Notes: generated by a model not told the origin, from the letters alone. DNA of 32,304 bases from Devosia sp. (GCA_030680995.1 JAUXUM010000131.1:1-32304), one strand, 5' to 3'. Positions 7,967-16,848 are shown, counted from the stretch's first letter. A program made the numbers and translations.

Positions 7967-10464
7967 TTCGCCCCCATCGCTTCCCCGATCAGTTCGTCCG
8001 CCGCGTCGGCCATGGCGCTTTCGCGGGCCTCGCCAAAGACCTGCACCCTGCCGATATCGACCAGCACAGGTACCGCCAAAGGCGAGATTCGGTCGAGCGG
8101 TTTGTGGACGATGTGCCGCTTGATGCGCTTCAGGCACTGGCCCAGCCGCTCGATGTCGAGCAGTCCGCGGGCGGCGTCGCGGCGGGTCGCCTGGATCAGG
8201 ATGTGGTCGGGTTCGTGCTGGTAGAGCACGTCGTAGATGACGTCCGACGAGACGGTGATTTGCCGCCCGGTCTTCTCCTTGCCCGGGTGGCGCCGCTCGA
8301 TCAGCCCCGAGATGATGGCGCAGTTGCGGAAGGTGCGGCGCATCAGCGCCGATTCATCGAGCCAGGCTTCGAGGTCGTCGCCCAGCATGTCCTCGTCGAA
8401 CAGTTCGTCGAGCGAGAGCCGCCCGGTGCGGATCAGCGCGGAGAAATCCCCCAGGCCCCAGATGGCGAGCGAATAGTCCGAAGCGACGAAGCCGAGCGGC
8501 CTGGCGCGGGCGCGCTCGAGCCGGCGGGTCAGCAGCATGCCCAGCGTCTGGTGCGCCAGCCGCCCCTCGAAGGGATAGCTGACCAGGTAGTTCTGCGCGC
8601 CGCGCGGAAAGGTCTCGACCAGCATGCCGTCGGGAGGCGGCAGGACCGAGATGCCGCGCTGCAGCCGCAGCCAGTCGCTCACCTGGCCGGGCAGCAGGTG
8701 CCAGTCTTCGGGCCGCGACAGCAGCTTCCGCACACCATCGGCGAGGTAGGTCGAGAGCGGGAACTTGCCGCCCATATAGGAGGGGATTTTCGGTTCGCTC
8801 GAGACAGTGCGCGACACATAGGCCTCGTTCTCGAACATGCCCTCATAGGCGACGACTTCGGAGCCGAAGAGGAAGGTGTCGCCCCTCACCAGCGTGGCGA
8901 AGAAATACTCCTCCATCTCGCCCAGCACGCGGCCGAAGCGGCCGATGGGGCCGGTGGCGCCGCGCTTGAAGCCGCCGCCGCGCACCAGGCGGACCTTGAC
9001 CATCGGCTCCTCGACGATGGTGCCGACGTTGAGCCGGTACTGCTGGGCGATGCCGGGATGGGCGATCCGCCATTTGCCGTCCGGCGTCTTCTTCAATTTG
9101 GCATAGCGCTCATAGGCCCGCAGCGCGTAGCCGCCGGTGGCGACGAAATCGAGGACGCGCTCGAACTGCTCCCAGCTCAGCTCGCGATAGGGCCAGGCGC
9201 GGCGGATCTCGTCGTAGAGCCGGAGCGGATCGATGGGCGCGGCACAGGCCGAGCCGAGCACGTGCTGGGCCAGCACGTCGAGGCCGCCGGATACCGGGTC
9301 CTCGCTGTCCTGCGCGCCGCGCTCGACCGCCTCGAGCGCCGCCTCGCATTCGAGCACCTCGAAGCGGTTGGAGGGGACAAATAGCGCCTTGGATGGCTCG
9401 TCCAGCCGGTGGTTGGCGCGGCCAATGCGCTGCAGCATGCGGCTCGCGCCCTTGGGCGCGCCGACCTGCACCACGAGGTCGACATCGCCCCAGTCGATGC
9501 CGAGGTCGAGCGTCGAGGTGCAGACCACCGCCTGCAGCCTGCCCGCCACCATGGCGCTCTCGACCTTGCGCCGCTGCTCGACCGAGAGCGAGCCGTGATG
9601 CAGCGCAATGGCGATCCCGTCGTCGTTGATCGACCAGAGATTCTGGAACAGCATCTCGGCCTGGCTGCGGGTATTGACGAAGAGCAGCGTCGTCCGGTGC
9701 CGTTTGATGATGTCGTAGAGCTGGGGTACCGCGTACTGGGCCGAGTGACCGGCCCAGGGCACGCGGTCCTCGCTGGCAAGGATCGACAGGTCCGGCCTGG
9801 CGCCGCCAGGGGCGGTCAGCAGCCGCGTCTCGGCATCGGGCTGCGGCATCGCGATCCAGTCGCGCAACAGGTCGGGGCGCGCCACGGTGGCGCTGAGCGC
9901 GGTGATCCGGAGCTGTGGGGCGAGCGTGGTCAGCCGCGCGATGCCGAGCGACAGCAGTTCGCCGCGCTTGTTCGTTGCCAGCGAATGCAGTTCGTCGAGC
10001 ACGATGCGCTTCAATGACCCGAACATGCGGTCGACATCGCCATGGGAGAGGAGCAGCGCCAGCTGTTCGGGCGTCGTCATCAAAATATGCGGCGGGTCGT
10101 AGCGCTGGCGCTGCCGCCGCGAGGACGGGGTGTCGCCGGTGCGGGTCTCGACCTTGATCGAGAGACCCATTTCGGAAATCGGGGTCAGGAGGTTGCGCGC
10201 CACGTCTACCGCCAGCGCCTTCAATGGCGAGAGATAGAGCGTGTGCAGCCCCTCCATCGGATTGACGATCAGATCGTTGAGCGTCGGCAGGAAACCGGCC
10301 AGGGTCTTGCCCGCGCCGGTCGGAGCGATCAGCATCGCCGAAGCGCCCGCCTCGGTCGCCTCCAGCACATCGAGCTGATGGGCGCGTGGTTCCCAGCCTT
10401 TGGACGCGAACCATTCGGATATGGTGGGGTGGAGGGGCAAGCGATGTTCCCGGTTTGTGCGCAT
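7963..10464 (-). CDS. Ligase-associated DNA damage response DEXH-box helicase (Lhr-like)
   Basis: An 833-aa superfamily 2 helicase. Walker A is APTGAGKT at 47-54, motif II is DELH at 157-160, motif III is SAT at 191-193, and motif VI is QRIGRANHR at about 345-353. The roughly 450 C-terminal residues match the Lhr-specific winged-helix and DUF extension (GGGFKRGATGPIGRFGRVLG). The DELH box and length fit the ligase-associated Lhr-core family, 3'-5' DNA translocases linked to DNA damage response. The ATG at 10464 is preferred; a TTG at 10491 would add nine residues, and neither has a clear ribosome site. It is cotranscribed with pdeM. The usual ATP-dependent ligase and exonuclease partners are not in this window. 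Confidence 0.92.
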   Translation of the reverse strand: MRTNREHRLPLHPTISEWFASKGWEPRAHQLDVLEATEAGASAMLIAPTGAGKTLAGFLPTLNDLIVNPMEGLHTLYLSPLKALAVDVARNLLTPISEMGLSIKVETRTGDTPSSRRQRQRYDPPHILMTTPEQLALLLSHGDVDRMFGSLKRIVLDELHSLATNKRGELLSLGIARLTTLAPQLRITALSATVARPDLLRDWIAMPQPDAETRLLTAPGGARPDLSILASEDRVPWAGHSAQYAVPQLYDIIKRHRTTLLFVNTRSQAEMLFQNLWSINDDGIAIALHHGSLSVEQRRKVESAMVAGRLQAVVCTSTLDLGIDWGDVDLVVQVGAPKGASRMLQRIGRANHRLDEPSKALFVPSNRFEVLECEAALEAVERGAQDSEDPVSGGLDVLAQHVLGSACAAPIDPLRLYDEIRRAWPYRELSWEQFERVLDFVATGGYALRAYERYAKLKKTPDGKWRIAHPGIAQQYRLNVGTIVEEPMVKVRLVRGGGFKRGATGPIGRFGRVLGEMEEYFFATLVRGDTFLFGSEVVAYEGMFENEAYVSRTVSSEPKIPSYMGGKFPLSTYLADGVRKLLSRPEDWHLLPGQVSDWLRLQRGISVLPPPDGMLVETFPRGAQNYLVSYPFEGRLAHQTLGMLLTRRLERARARPLGFVASDYSLAIWGLGDFSALIRTGRLSLDELFDEDMLGDDLEAWLDESALMRRTFRNCAIISGLIERRHPGKEKTGRQITVSSDVIYDVLYQHEPDHILIQATRRDAARGLLDIERLGQCLKRIKRHIVHKPLDRISPLAVPVLVDIGRVQVFGEARESAMADAADELIGEAMGAN

Positions 10465-10530
10465 TATGTGATGGTGCAGGACGGGCGGCAAGGGGTGGGG
10501 GTTGCCCCACGCTCAGGATGCCCAGTCGCC

Positions 10531-10615
10531 CCCCACCCTTGATCCCCGCAAGGGGGAGGGAGACGACTGGTCGTTCGGCGCGCCGAAGGCTTTGGCATGT
10601 CCCCTCTTGTGGGGA
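10531..10615. repeat. Intergenic GC-rich hairpin repeat
   Basis: In the gap between the helicase and the kinase, TCCCCGCAAGGGGGA (10543-10557) and TCCCCTCTTGTGGGGA (10600-10615) form two short, very stable hairpins. Sequence of the type CCCCGCAAGGGGGAGGG is common in intergenic repeats of Hyphomicrobiales. There is no T-run, so these are not obvious intrinsic terminators. The 10502-10642 stretch is open in the kinase frame but reads as repeat, not protein. Confidence 0.5.
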
Positions 10616-10642
10616 CCGGGGTCGAAAGGATTATCTAGCGCC

Positions 10643-11323
10643 ATGAACGACTCGCCGCAGCAGACCCTCGCCCTCACCCCCGAGGATGCCCTCGCCTTCC
10701 TGGTGGAGCATGCCTGGGCCCTCGCCGCCCGCCTCCCCGGCCGCGTCGCCATCGGCCTTACCGGCGGACCCGGCGTCGGCAAGTCGACGCTCGCCGTCCA
10801 GCTTGTCGAGGCACTCAACGCGCAGACGCCCGGCCTCGCCGCCTATGTGCCGATGGACGGCTTCCACATGCTGCATGCCAAACTCGAGGCACTGGGGACG
10901 GTCAAGGACAAGGGGGCGCCGCATACGTTCGAGGGCGCCGCCTTCGCCGAGTTCCTCGAACAGCTCAAATCGGCAGGAGAGGACGTCAGCGGCCCCGGTT
11001 ACTCCCGCAAGATCGAAGACGTCGTTCAGAATGCGTTCATCATTGCGGCGGAAACGCGGATTCTGGTGGTCGAGGGCAATTATCTGCTGCTCGCCAATTC
11101 GCCCTGGTGGCGCATCAAACCGCTGCTCGACAGTTCGGTCTTCATCGCCGTTCCGCGCGAGACGGTGCGCGCCCGGCTGATGAAACGGCACGCCGAGGAG
11201 GGCCTGTTCTCGGAAGAGCGCAACCGCGAACATGTTGAACGGATTGATCTTTCCAATTATGACCTGGTGACCCGCTCGCGCCCGCGCGCCGATATCGCCA
11301 TCGACCTCGTCACCCAGAGCTAG
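10643..11323 (+). CDS. P-loop nucleoside/sugar kinase-like protein (YggC/FrcK-type)
   Basis: A 226-aa P-loop protein of the phosphoribulokinase/uridine kinase/pantothenate kinase superfamily. Walker A is GGPGVGKST at 41-49; VPMDGFHML follows, with the conserved Asp-Gly-Phe-His of this group; ILVVEGNYLLL is the strand carrying the catalytic acidic residue; RARLMKRHAEEG resembles the lid. Relatives are annotated as nucleoside triphosphate hydrolase, or as FrcK, the putative fructose kinase of Rhizobium. The substrate cannot be assigned. The ATG at 10643 is chosen because upstream in-frame sequence is an intergenic repeat; AAGGA lies 13 nt upstream, rather far. The dehydrogenase gene follows after 9 bp, so the two are probably one operon. 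Confidence 0.82.
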   Translation: MNDSPQQTLALTPEDALAFLVEHAWALAARLPGRVAIGLTGGPGVGKSTLAVQLVEALNAQTPGLAAYVPMDGFHMLHAKLEALGTVKDKGAPHTFEGAAFAEFLEQLKSAGEDVSGPGYSRKIEDVVQNAFIIAAETRILVVEGNYLLLANSPWWRIKPLLDSSVFIAVPRETVRARLMKRHAEEGLFSEERNREHVERIDLSNYDLVTRSRPRADIAIDLVTQS

Positions 11324-11332
11324 GACCCCGCC

Positions 11333-12085
11333 ATGCCCGTCATCTTCATCACCGGCGCAACCTCGGGCTTCGGCGCCGCCACCGCCCGGCTGTTCGCAAA
11401 AAATGGCTGGAAAGTCGTCGCCACCGGCCGCCGGCTGGAGCGTTTGCAGGTACTGAAAGACGAGTTCCCGCAGGGGCTTATCCACATCGCGCAGGTCGAT
11501 CTCACCAAGCGCGAGACCATCGTCGAGGCGGTCAAGAACCTCCCCGCCGACTTCCGCCCGGTCACCTGCCTGTTCAACAATGGCGGCCTCGCGCTCGGCT
11601 CCGACCCGATCCCCGATATCGATCTGGGCGACTGGCAGACGATGATCGATACCAATATTTCAGGCCTGATCCACACCACGGTGGAAGTCCTGCCGCTGCT
11701 TAAGGAAGCAGGCCGCGGCGCCTCGATCATCAATGTGGGGTCCGTTGCTCACCGTTGGGCCTATCCTGGCGGGAATGTCTATGGCGCGACCAAAGCCTTC
11801 GTGCACCAATTCTCGCACAATCTGCGCACCGACCTCGCCGGCGGCGATATCCGCGTCACAACACTTGAGCCCGGCATGGCGAAATCAGAGTTCACGCTGG
11901 TGCGCACCCATGGCGATGCCGAAGCCAACGAGAAGTTCTACGAGGGCGTCGAGCCGATCCTTCCCGGGAACATCGCCGATATTGTCTGGTTCCTCGCCAA
12001 CCAGCCGCCGCACATCAATATTTCCATCCTCGAGGTGGTGCCGGTCGCGCAGGTTCCCGCCCGCGCGCAGATCATCCGCAAGTGA
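11333..12085 (+). CDS. SDR-family NADP-dependent dehydrogenase, YdfG-like
   Basis: A 250-aa classical short-chain dehydrogenase. The cofactor motif is TGATSGFG at 7-14, with R33-R34 after the second strand favouring NADP. NNGG replaces the usual NNAG at 82-85. The catalytic residues are S137, Y150 and K154 (YGATK). The C-terminal pattern PILPGNIADIVWFLANQPPH is typical of the YdfG group, which oxidises L-allo-threonine, serine and 3-hydroxy acids. It follows the kinase gene by 9 bp, with GGA 8 nt before the ATG. Function in vivo is not evident from context. Confidence 0.9.
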   Translation: MPVIFITGATSGFGAATARLFAKNGWKVVATGRRLERLQVLKDEFPQGLIHIAQVDLTKRETIVEAVKNLPADFRPVTCLFNNGGLALGSDPIPDIDLGDWQTMIDTNISGLIHTTVEVLPLLKEAGRGASIINVGSVAHRWAYPGGNVYGATKAFVHQFSHNLRTDLAGGDIRVTTLEPGMAKSEFTLVRTHGDAEANEKFYEGVEPILPGNIADIVWFLANQPPHINISILEVVPVAQVPARAQIIRK

Positions 12086-12127
12086 CCAAGCCCGGTTGGA
12101 TCGGAGGAAGGCGGGGCTGTTTGCGGC

Positions 12128-13237
12128 CTAGATTTCGATCGTTCCGGCGGCCCAGCGATCGGTCTTGAGCCCCACCAGGTCCGACACACTGTTCCCGCCT
12201 TCCGCGCGCACCGCGGCAACCAGACCACGCTTGATGCGGTCGAGGAGATCGAGCCCGCCGAAGACCAGGGCCGAGTAGAGCTGGATCGCGTCTGCGCCGG
12301 CCTCGAACTTCTGCACGGCGCTTTCAGGGGAGTGTATCCCCCCCACGCCGATGATCGGCAGCGATCCGGCGCGCTGGCGCATCTGGGCAAGCCGGCGGGT
12401 CGAAAGATTGAACAGCGGCTTGCCGGAGAGCCCCCCGGTCTGGGTGGCGTTCTCCATGCCCATCACCGCGTCGCGGCTAACAGTGGTGTTGGAGACGATC
12501 AATCCGTCGAGGTCGGTCCCGGCGATGGATTTGGCGATCCCGTCCATCTGCGTCTCATCGAGATCAGGTGCAATCTTGAGGAATATGGGAACGCGAACGC
12601 TCGCCTTGGAGCGAGCCTTGAGCACTTCGCTGAGCAAGCGCTTCAGTGCCTCGTCCGATTGCAGGTTCCGGAGTCCCGGCGTGTTGGGCGAGGAAATGTT
12701 GACAGTGAGGTAGTCGGCTACTTCGGCAAAGCGCGAGACGCCCAGCACATAGTCGACCACAAAATCCGGGCTATCCTTGTTGGCGCCGAGGTTGACGCCA
12801 AGAATGGCGCCGATATGGGCGCCCTTCAGCCGCGCAAATACAGTGTCGTGCCCGGCATTGTTGAAGCCCATGCGATTGATGACGCCCTCGGCCTCCGGTA
12901 CGCGGAAGAGCCGCGGCCTCTCGTTGCCGGCCTGAGGACGCGGGGTGACAGTCCCTACTTCGACCATGCCGAAACCCATGCGCGCGAGCGGCTTTGGCAC
13001 TTCCGCGTTCTTGTCGAAGCCGGCAGCCATGCCGACGGGATTCTTCAATTCGAGCCCGCAGAGCGAGGTCCTAAGTTCCGGCGGATCCGGAGCATCCTGC
13101 TCCGGGGCGAGCCCGAGCTTGAGCGCATTGACGGTCGCGCCATGCGCGATCTCGGGGTCCATCCTGAGCAGCGCGTCGCGCGTCAGCGTCTTGAGCAGCG
13201 GCACCCGCAACAGCGGCGAGAGGCGCGAAAAGATCAC
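12128..13237 (-). CDS. pyrD: Dihydroorotate dehydrogenase (quinone), class 2
   Basis: A 369-aa membrane-associated flavoenzyme that oxidises dihydroorotate to orotate in pyrimidine synthesis and passes electrons to quinone. Visible are the amphipathic N-terminal extension of class 2 enzymes, the FMN/substrate motif NPVGMAAGFDKNAE, NRMGFNN at 121-127 and the catalytic-loop motif NISSPNTPGLR at 180-190, where serine rather than cysteine is the class 2 base. The C-terminal GVGGI and GADAIQLYSALV bind FMN phosphate. The GTG at 13237 overlaps the DUF952 gene stop (GTGA). The frame is open upstream to 13366, but that sequence belongs to DUF952 in another frame. Confidence 0.95.
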   Translation of the reverse strand: MIFSRLSPLLRVPLLKTLTRDALLRMDPEIAHGATVNALKLGLAPEQDAPDPPELRTSLCGLELKNPVGMAAGFDKNAEVPKPLARMGFGMVEVGTVTPRPQAGNERPRLFRVPEAEGVINRMGFNNAGHDTVFARLKGAHIGAILGVNLGANKDSPDFVVDYVLGVSRFAEVADYLTVNISSPNTPGLRNLQSDEALKRLLSEVLKARSKASVRVPIFLKIAPDLDETQMDGIAKSIAGTDLDGLIVSNTTVSRDAVMGMENATQTGGLSGKPLFNLSTRRLAQMRQRAGSLPIIGVGGIHSPESAVQKFEAGADAIQLYSALVFGGLDLLDRIKRGLVAAVRAEGGNSVSDLVGLKTDRWAAGTIEI

Positions 13238-13599
13238 CGTACCGCCTCCGGCAGCGTGCAGGTGCCGCCGGCGGCGACCGCAATCGGCGCAGTCCATGCG
13301 ACTGCCGACATGGGGAAATCGCCATGGACATGGGGAAAGAGCTGACCGCCGCGGGAGGGCTCCCACCGCAGCGTACCGCCGACATCGCGAGAGCGGATCG
13401 CCATGAGCACGAGATCGCCCTGGCCGCGGAAATGCAGCGACAGCGTCTGGGGAAGCTGCGCTGCGGTCGAGAAGTGAATGAAGCCGTCCTTGCGATCGAT
13501 CGGCATGCCGGTGAAGGTGCCGGAGTCCCGCGCCGCCGCCGCGACCTCGGCCGAGGCGATCTTGTAGATGAGTTCGGGCGTGCGCGTGGGCGTGGCCAT
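13234..13599 (-). CDS. DUF952 domain-containing protein
   Basis: A 121-aa soluble protein. The motif IYKIASAEVAAAARDSG, then GFIHFSTAAQLPQTL, then a late FPHVHGDFP with histidines, defines DUF952. The fold is related to ADP-ribosyltransferase-like small domains, but no activity is established. It lies directly upstream of pyrD with a 4-nt overlap, an arrangement I recall from other Hyphomicrobiales; the link to pyrimidine synthesis is only positional. The ATG at 13599 is the sole good start. Confidence 0.85.
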   Translation of the reverse strand: MATPTRTPELIYKIASAEVAAAARDSGTFTGMPIDRKDGFIHFSTAAQLPQTLSLHFRGQGDLVLMAIRSRDVGGTLRWEPSRGGQLFPHVHGDFPMSAVAWTAPIAVAAGGTCTLPEAVR

Positions 13600-13712
13600 G
13601 GGATCGTTTCGCGGGAGGCAGCCGGGCGGACCCTATTGATTCCGCCGCGCCTCCACAAGCGCCGCCAACCAGCTTTACAAATTGGGACGCAGGCTATAGA
13701 AGTTTAGGACTT

Positions 13713-13728
13713 GTTTCCTCTTGGAGAC
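13713..13728. promoter_or_regulatory. Possible operator upstream of the S24 regulator
   Basis: GTTTCC-TCTT-GGAGAC is an imperfect inverted repeat (5 of 6 positions) 26 bp before the start of the LexA-like regulator. Such regulators often bind their own promoter, but this is one weak palindrome and nothing else supports it. Confidence 0.2.
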
Positions 13729-13754
13729 AGTTTTCCTTACGCCGGAATGCCGCC

Positions 13755-14396
13755 ATGCTGTCACACAGCGCCATTTGGGATGCCATCGATGCCATCGCCC
13801 AGCGGCATGGCTTCAGCGCGTCCGGTCTGGCGCGGGTGGCCGGGCTGGATCCGACGGCATTCAACCGCTCCAAGCGGGTGAGCAAGGACGGGCGCGAACG
13901 CTGGCCCTCGACCGAGAGCATCGCCAAGGTTCTCGACGCCACCGGCGAGAACTTCGACCAGTTTCTTTCCGGTGGCGGCGCCTACATACAGATGGCCGCG
14001 CCGATGATGCGGCCCTCGGTGCCGCTGCTGGGGCTGGCGCAGGCGGGATCTGGCGGCTTTTTCGACAGTGCCGGCTTTCCCGCCGGTCAGGGCTGGGATG
14101 AGGTTCCCCTGCCCTCCACCGGCCTCGACGGCAGCTATGCGCTCGAAGTTTCCGGCGATTCCATGCTGCCGCTCTATCGCGACGGCGACATCATCGTGGT
14201 TTCGCCCACGGCGCAGCTCCGGCGGGGCGACCGCGTGGTGGTGCGAACGCGGGAGGGCGAGGTGCTGGTCAAGATCCTTTACCGGCAGACCGCCAAGATG
14301 CTGGAGCTGCATTCGCTCAATGCCGAGCATAAGCCGCGCATCATCGACATCAAGGATGTCGAGGGGATGGGCCGGATCATCTGGGCGAGCCAGTAG
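13755..14396 (+). CDS. Helix-turn-helix regulator with S24 (LexA-like) peptidase domain
   Basis: A 213-aa repressor-like protein. The N-terminal 70 residues form an XRE-type helix-turn-helix (FSASGLARVAGLDPTAFNRS). The C-terminal half is a LexA/UmuD-type self-cleavage domain: the A97-G98 scissile pair (AQAGSGG), nucleophile S136 (SGDSM) and base K173 (VLVKIL), spaced 37 residues as in LexA. All catalytic parts are present, so RecA- or stress-triggered autocleavage is possible. It is not LexA itself: the DNA-binding domain differs. GGA lies 8 nt before the ATG. Its targets are unknown; it may regulate itself. Confidence 0.88.
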   Translation: MLSHSAIWDAIDAIAQRHGFSASGLARVAGLDPTAFNRSKRVSKDGRERWPSTESIAKVLDATGENFDQFLSGGGAYIQMAAPMMRPSVPLLGLAQAGSGGFFDSAGFPAGQGWDEVPLPSTGLDGSYALEVSGDSMLPLYRDGDIIVVSPTAQLRRGDRVVVRTREGEVLVKILYRQTAKMLELHSLNAEHKPRIIDIKDVEGMGRIIWASQ

Positions 14397-14417
14397 CCTA
14401 CAAAGGAGCAACAGGAC

Positions 14418-14654
14418 ATGGTGATCTCCTTGGTGAAGTACGTGCCTCATGCGAGAGCGATGCTGGACATCCTCAAGCAATTCAAGGATCGGGGGCTGCT
14501 GAGAGAGACTCTATTTCAGAGCGACGGCAATGCAATTCTTCGCGTGGTCACGGTCGACAGCCAACAGGAAGAATGGATTGCCAAGGTGCTGGGCGATCCA
14601 GTGATTGGGAACAGTAGAGTGGCGCGAAGCCGTATTCGCTACGACGACCTGTAG
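14418..14654 (+). CDS. Small hypothetical protein, 78 aa
   Basis: The family is not recognised. A strong ribosome site (AAAGGAG, 14402-14408, 9 nt spacing) and a short 21-bp gap from the S24 regulator support real translation. Predicted pattern is strand (MVISLVKYV), helix (ARAMLDILKQFKDRG), strands (ETLFQSDGNAILRVVTV), helix (EEWIAKVLG), strand (SRVARSRIRYD), which would suit a ferredoxin-like alpha/beta fold such as small dimeric monooxygenase-like proteins. No catalytic residue can be named. It is probably cotranscribed with the regulator and converges on lysyl-tRNA synthetase. Confidence 0.65.
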   Translation: MVISLVKYVPHARAMLDILKQFKDRGLLRETLFQSDGNAILRVVTVDSQQEEWIAKVLGDPVIGNSRVARSRIRYDDL

Positions 14655-14671
14655 GCGCGAGCCAGTAGCCG

Positions 14672-16288
14672 TCAGGCCTCTTGCTTCACCAGTTTCCCCG
14701 CCAGCGCGCTGGCGATCAGTTTGCGCGTTTCGGCGACGCCGAAGAGGGCGACGAACGAGCCGAAGCGCGGGCCCTGATCGGCTCCGAGCAGTACCTGGTA
14801 GATGGCGGTGAACCAATCGCGCAGCGGCTCGAACCCATGCGCCTTGCCGACCTCGTAGACGAGGTTCTGCAGGTCCTCGGCGGTCCAGTTGTCCTTGCCC
14901 ACGAGTTCGTCGTGCAGATTCTGAAGCGCGGCGCGCTCCTTGTCGGTGGGGGCGCGGAAGGTCTTGGTTGGCTTCACCCGGTCGTTGAAGTAGCGCACCG
15001 CATAGCCTGCGAGCTTGTCGAGCTCGGGGTGGCTCTGGGCCGTCACGCCCGGGTAGTGGCGCGTGATGAAGCCCCACAGCACCTCCGCGTCGTGGGCGTT
15101 GGAGGCCGAGACTAGATTGAGCAGCAGCCCGAAGGTAATCGGGCTCGAGGCCTCCGGTGGGTGGCCGGTATGGATGTGAAAGGCGGGGTTCTCGACCCGC
15201 TCGTTCGGCCCCTGGCCCTGGTAGGCGGCGACGAACTGGTAGTACTCGTCGACGGCACGGGGGATGACGTCGAAATAGAGCCGCTTGGCGACGCGCGGCT
15301 TCTGGAACATGTAGAGCGCGAGGCTTTCCGGCGAGGCATAGGTCAGCCACTCGTCGATGGTGAGCCCGTTGCCCTTGGACTTGGAGATCTTCTGGCCATT
15401 CTCGTCGAGGAAAAGTTCGTAGACGTAGTGCTCGGGCGCCTTGCCGCCGAGGATTTCGCAGATGCGGTCGTAGATCGGAGCATTGGTCTGGTGGTCCTTG
15501 CCGAACATCTCGAAATCGACGCCGAGCGCCGACCAGCGCATGCCGAAATCGGGCTTCCATTGCAGCTTGGCGTGACCACCTGTCACCGGCAGCGTGATCT
15601 CGGTGCCGTCCTCGTCGGCGAAGGTGATGGTGCCCGCCTTGGCGTTCACCTCCTTCATGGGCACGTAGAGGACGCGCCCGCTGAGGGGCGAGATCGGCAG
15701 GAAGGGCGAGTAGGTCGCCTGGCGTTCGGCGCCGAGCGTCGGCAACATCACCGCCATGATCTCGTCGTACTTCTCGGCGGCGCGGATCAGCGCCGCGTCG
15801 AACCTGCCGGACTTGTAGTATTGCGTCGCGCTGGCGAACTCGTAGTTGAAGCCAAAGGTGTCGAGGAAGCGGCGCAGCATGGCGTTGTTGTGATCGCCGA
15901 AGCTGGGATAGACCCCGCCGAACGGGTCGGGCACGCTGGTCAGCGGCTTGTGCAGGTGCGGCTCGAGGAAGGAGCGGTCCGGCACGCTGTCAGGGATCTT
16001 GCGCATGCCGTCCATGTCGTCCGAAAAGCAGAGCAGCCGCGTCGGCACCTGATCGCGCGTCAGCAGGCGGAACGCCGTGCGCACCATCGTTGTCCGTGCC
16101 ACTTCGCCGAAAGTGCCGATATGGGGCAGGCCCGAAGGGCCGTAGCCGGTCTCGAACAGCACTTCCTTCTTGCCCGTCCTTTCGATCCTCGCCACCAGTT
16201 TGCGCGCTTCCTCGAAGGGCCAGGCGCGGGCGGTCTGGGCAGCGTCGAAAAACGCCGGATCGAGGGTTGGCAGGGGTGCGGAGGTCAA
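14672..16288 (-). CDS. lysK: Lysine--tRNA ligase, class I
   Basis: A 538-aa class I lysyl-tRNA synthetase, the archaeal-type enzyme used by many alphaproteobacteria instead of class II LysS. The HIGH motif appears as HIGT at 56-59 ([11 protein letters not shown]) and KMSKS as KISKS at 300-304. It attaches lysine to tRNA-Lys. The TTG at 16288 is chosen because it gives the expected length and N-terminus; the frame is open to an ATG at 16435, but the extra 49 residues look like non-coding GC-rich sequence. No ribosome site marks the TTG. The gene diverges from the TerB-like gene with 145 bp between starts. Confidence 0.93.
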   Translation of the reverse strand: MTSAPLPTLDPAFFDAAQTARAWPFEEARKLVARIERTGKKEVLFETGYGPSGLPHIGTFGEVARTTMVRTAFRLLTRDQVPTRLLCFSDDMDGMRKIPDSVPDRSFLEPHLHKPLTSVPDPFGGVYPSFGDHNNAMLRRFLDTFGFNYEFASATQYYKSGRFDAALIRAAEKYDEIMAVMLPTLGAERQATYSPFLPISPLSGRVLYVPMKEVNAKAGTITFADEDGTEITLPVTGGHAKLQWKPDFGMRWSALGVDFEMFGKDHQTNAPIYDRICEILGGKAPEHYVYELFLDENGQKISKSKGNGLTIDEWLTYASPESLALYMFQKPRVAKRLYFDVIPRAVDEYYQFVAAYQGQGPNERVENPAFHIHTGHPPEASSPITFGLLLNLVSASNAHDAEVLWGFITRHYPGVTAQSHPELDKLAGYAVRYFNDRVKPTKTFRAPTDKERAALQNLHDELVGKDNWTAEDLQNLVYEVGKAHGFEPLRDWFTAIYQVLLGADQGPRFGSFVALFGVAETRKLIASALAGKLVKQEA

Positions 16289-16433
16289 GGGAAGCGGCCT
16301 TTGTCGAAAGCGAGGTCGTCGGAAAGTGGGTGTGTTGCACCAGGCACGCGGCGGCGTCAATGGTGCGTCCTGCTTGCCAAGGCGCGAGAGGCTGCATAGG
16401 TATGCCGCATTCTCGCCGCACCAAGGATCCGCC

Positions 16434-16841
16434 ATGTCACTGTCCGCGCAAGACGCGCTCGTCTATCTCATGGTCGTTACCGCATCGTCCGACAATGGCA
16501 TGTCGGATCGCGAACTGGGTCTCATCGGCGGCCTGATCGACAGGTCTCCGGTCTTCGAAGGCTATGCCCGTGACCGGCTGGCGACCGTCGCCAATGACTG
16601 CGTCGACGGGATCAACGGCTCGACGGGGCTGGAGGGCGTGCTGGACACGGCTGTCGCGGCCCTGCCCGAGCGGCTGCAGGACACCGCCTATGCCCTCGCC
16701 GTGGAAGTGGCCGTGGTCGATCTGCGACTGCCGCAGGAGGAATTGCGGCTGCTCGAGATGATCAGAGACCGGCTCAAGACCGATCGCCTGGTGACCGCCG
16801 CCATCGAAGCGGCCGTCCGCGCCCGCATGCGAAAGGCCTGA
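16434..16841 (+). CDS. TerB-like (tellurite resistance) family protein
   Basis: A 135-aa all-helical acidic protein with the TerB pattern: [20 protein letters not shown], where the acidic SDNGMSDRE segment recalls the metal-binding face of TerB, and later [18 protein letters not shown], the second half of the repeat. AGGA lies 8 nt before the ATG. TerB-fold proteins bind Ca2+ in tellurite and stress systems, but stand-alone copies like this have no known role. No other ter gene is present. It converges on the binding-protein gene after 7 bp. Confidence 0.8.
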   Translation: MSLSAQDALVYLMVVTASSDNGMSDRELGLIGGLIDRSPVFEGYARDRLATVANDCVDGINGSTGLEGVLDTAVAALPERLQDTAYALAVEVAVVDLRLPQEELRLLEMIRDRLKTDRLVTAAIEAAVRARMRKA

Positions 16842-16848
16842 GCGACGC

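Noticed and set aside
7967-8137. N-terminal extension of PdeM in the open frame.
   Set aside because: This DNA encodes the end of the helicase in another frame; the TTGA overlap at 7963-7966 and the family length give the start.
10502-10642. A 47-residue N-terminal extension of the kinase.
   Set aside because: The DNA is a hairpin repeat and the extension is unlike any kinase N-terminus.
12086-12127. Possible terminator between the dehydrogenase and pyrD (AGCCC...GGGCT before TTT).
   Set aside because: The loop exceeds 20 bases and the T-run has only three bases, so it is not a convincing intrinsic terminator.
16289-16435. A 49-residue extension of lysyl-tRNA synthetase to the ATG at 16435.
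   Set aside because: The segment is unlike class I LysRS N-termini and would overlap the start of the TerB-like gene.
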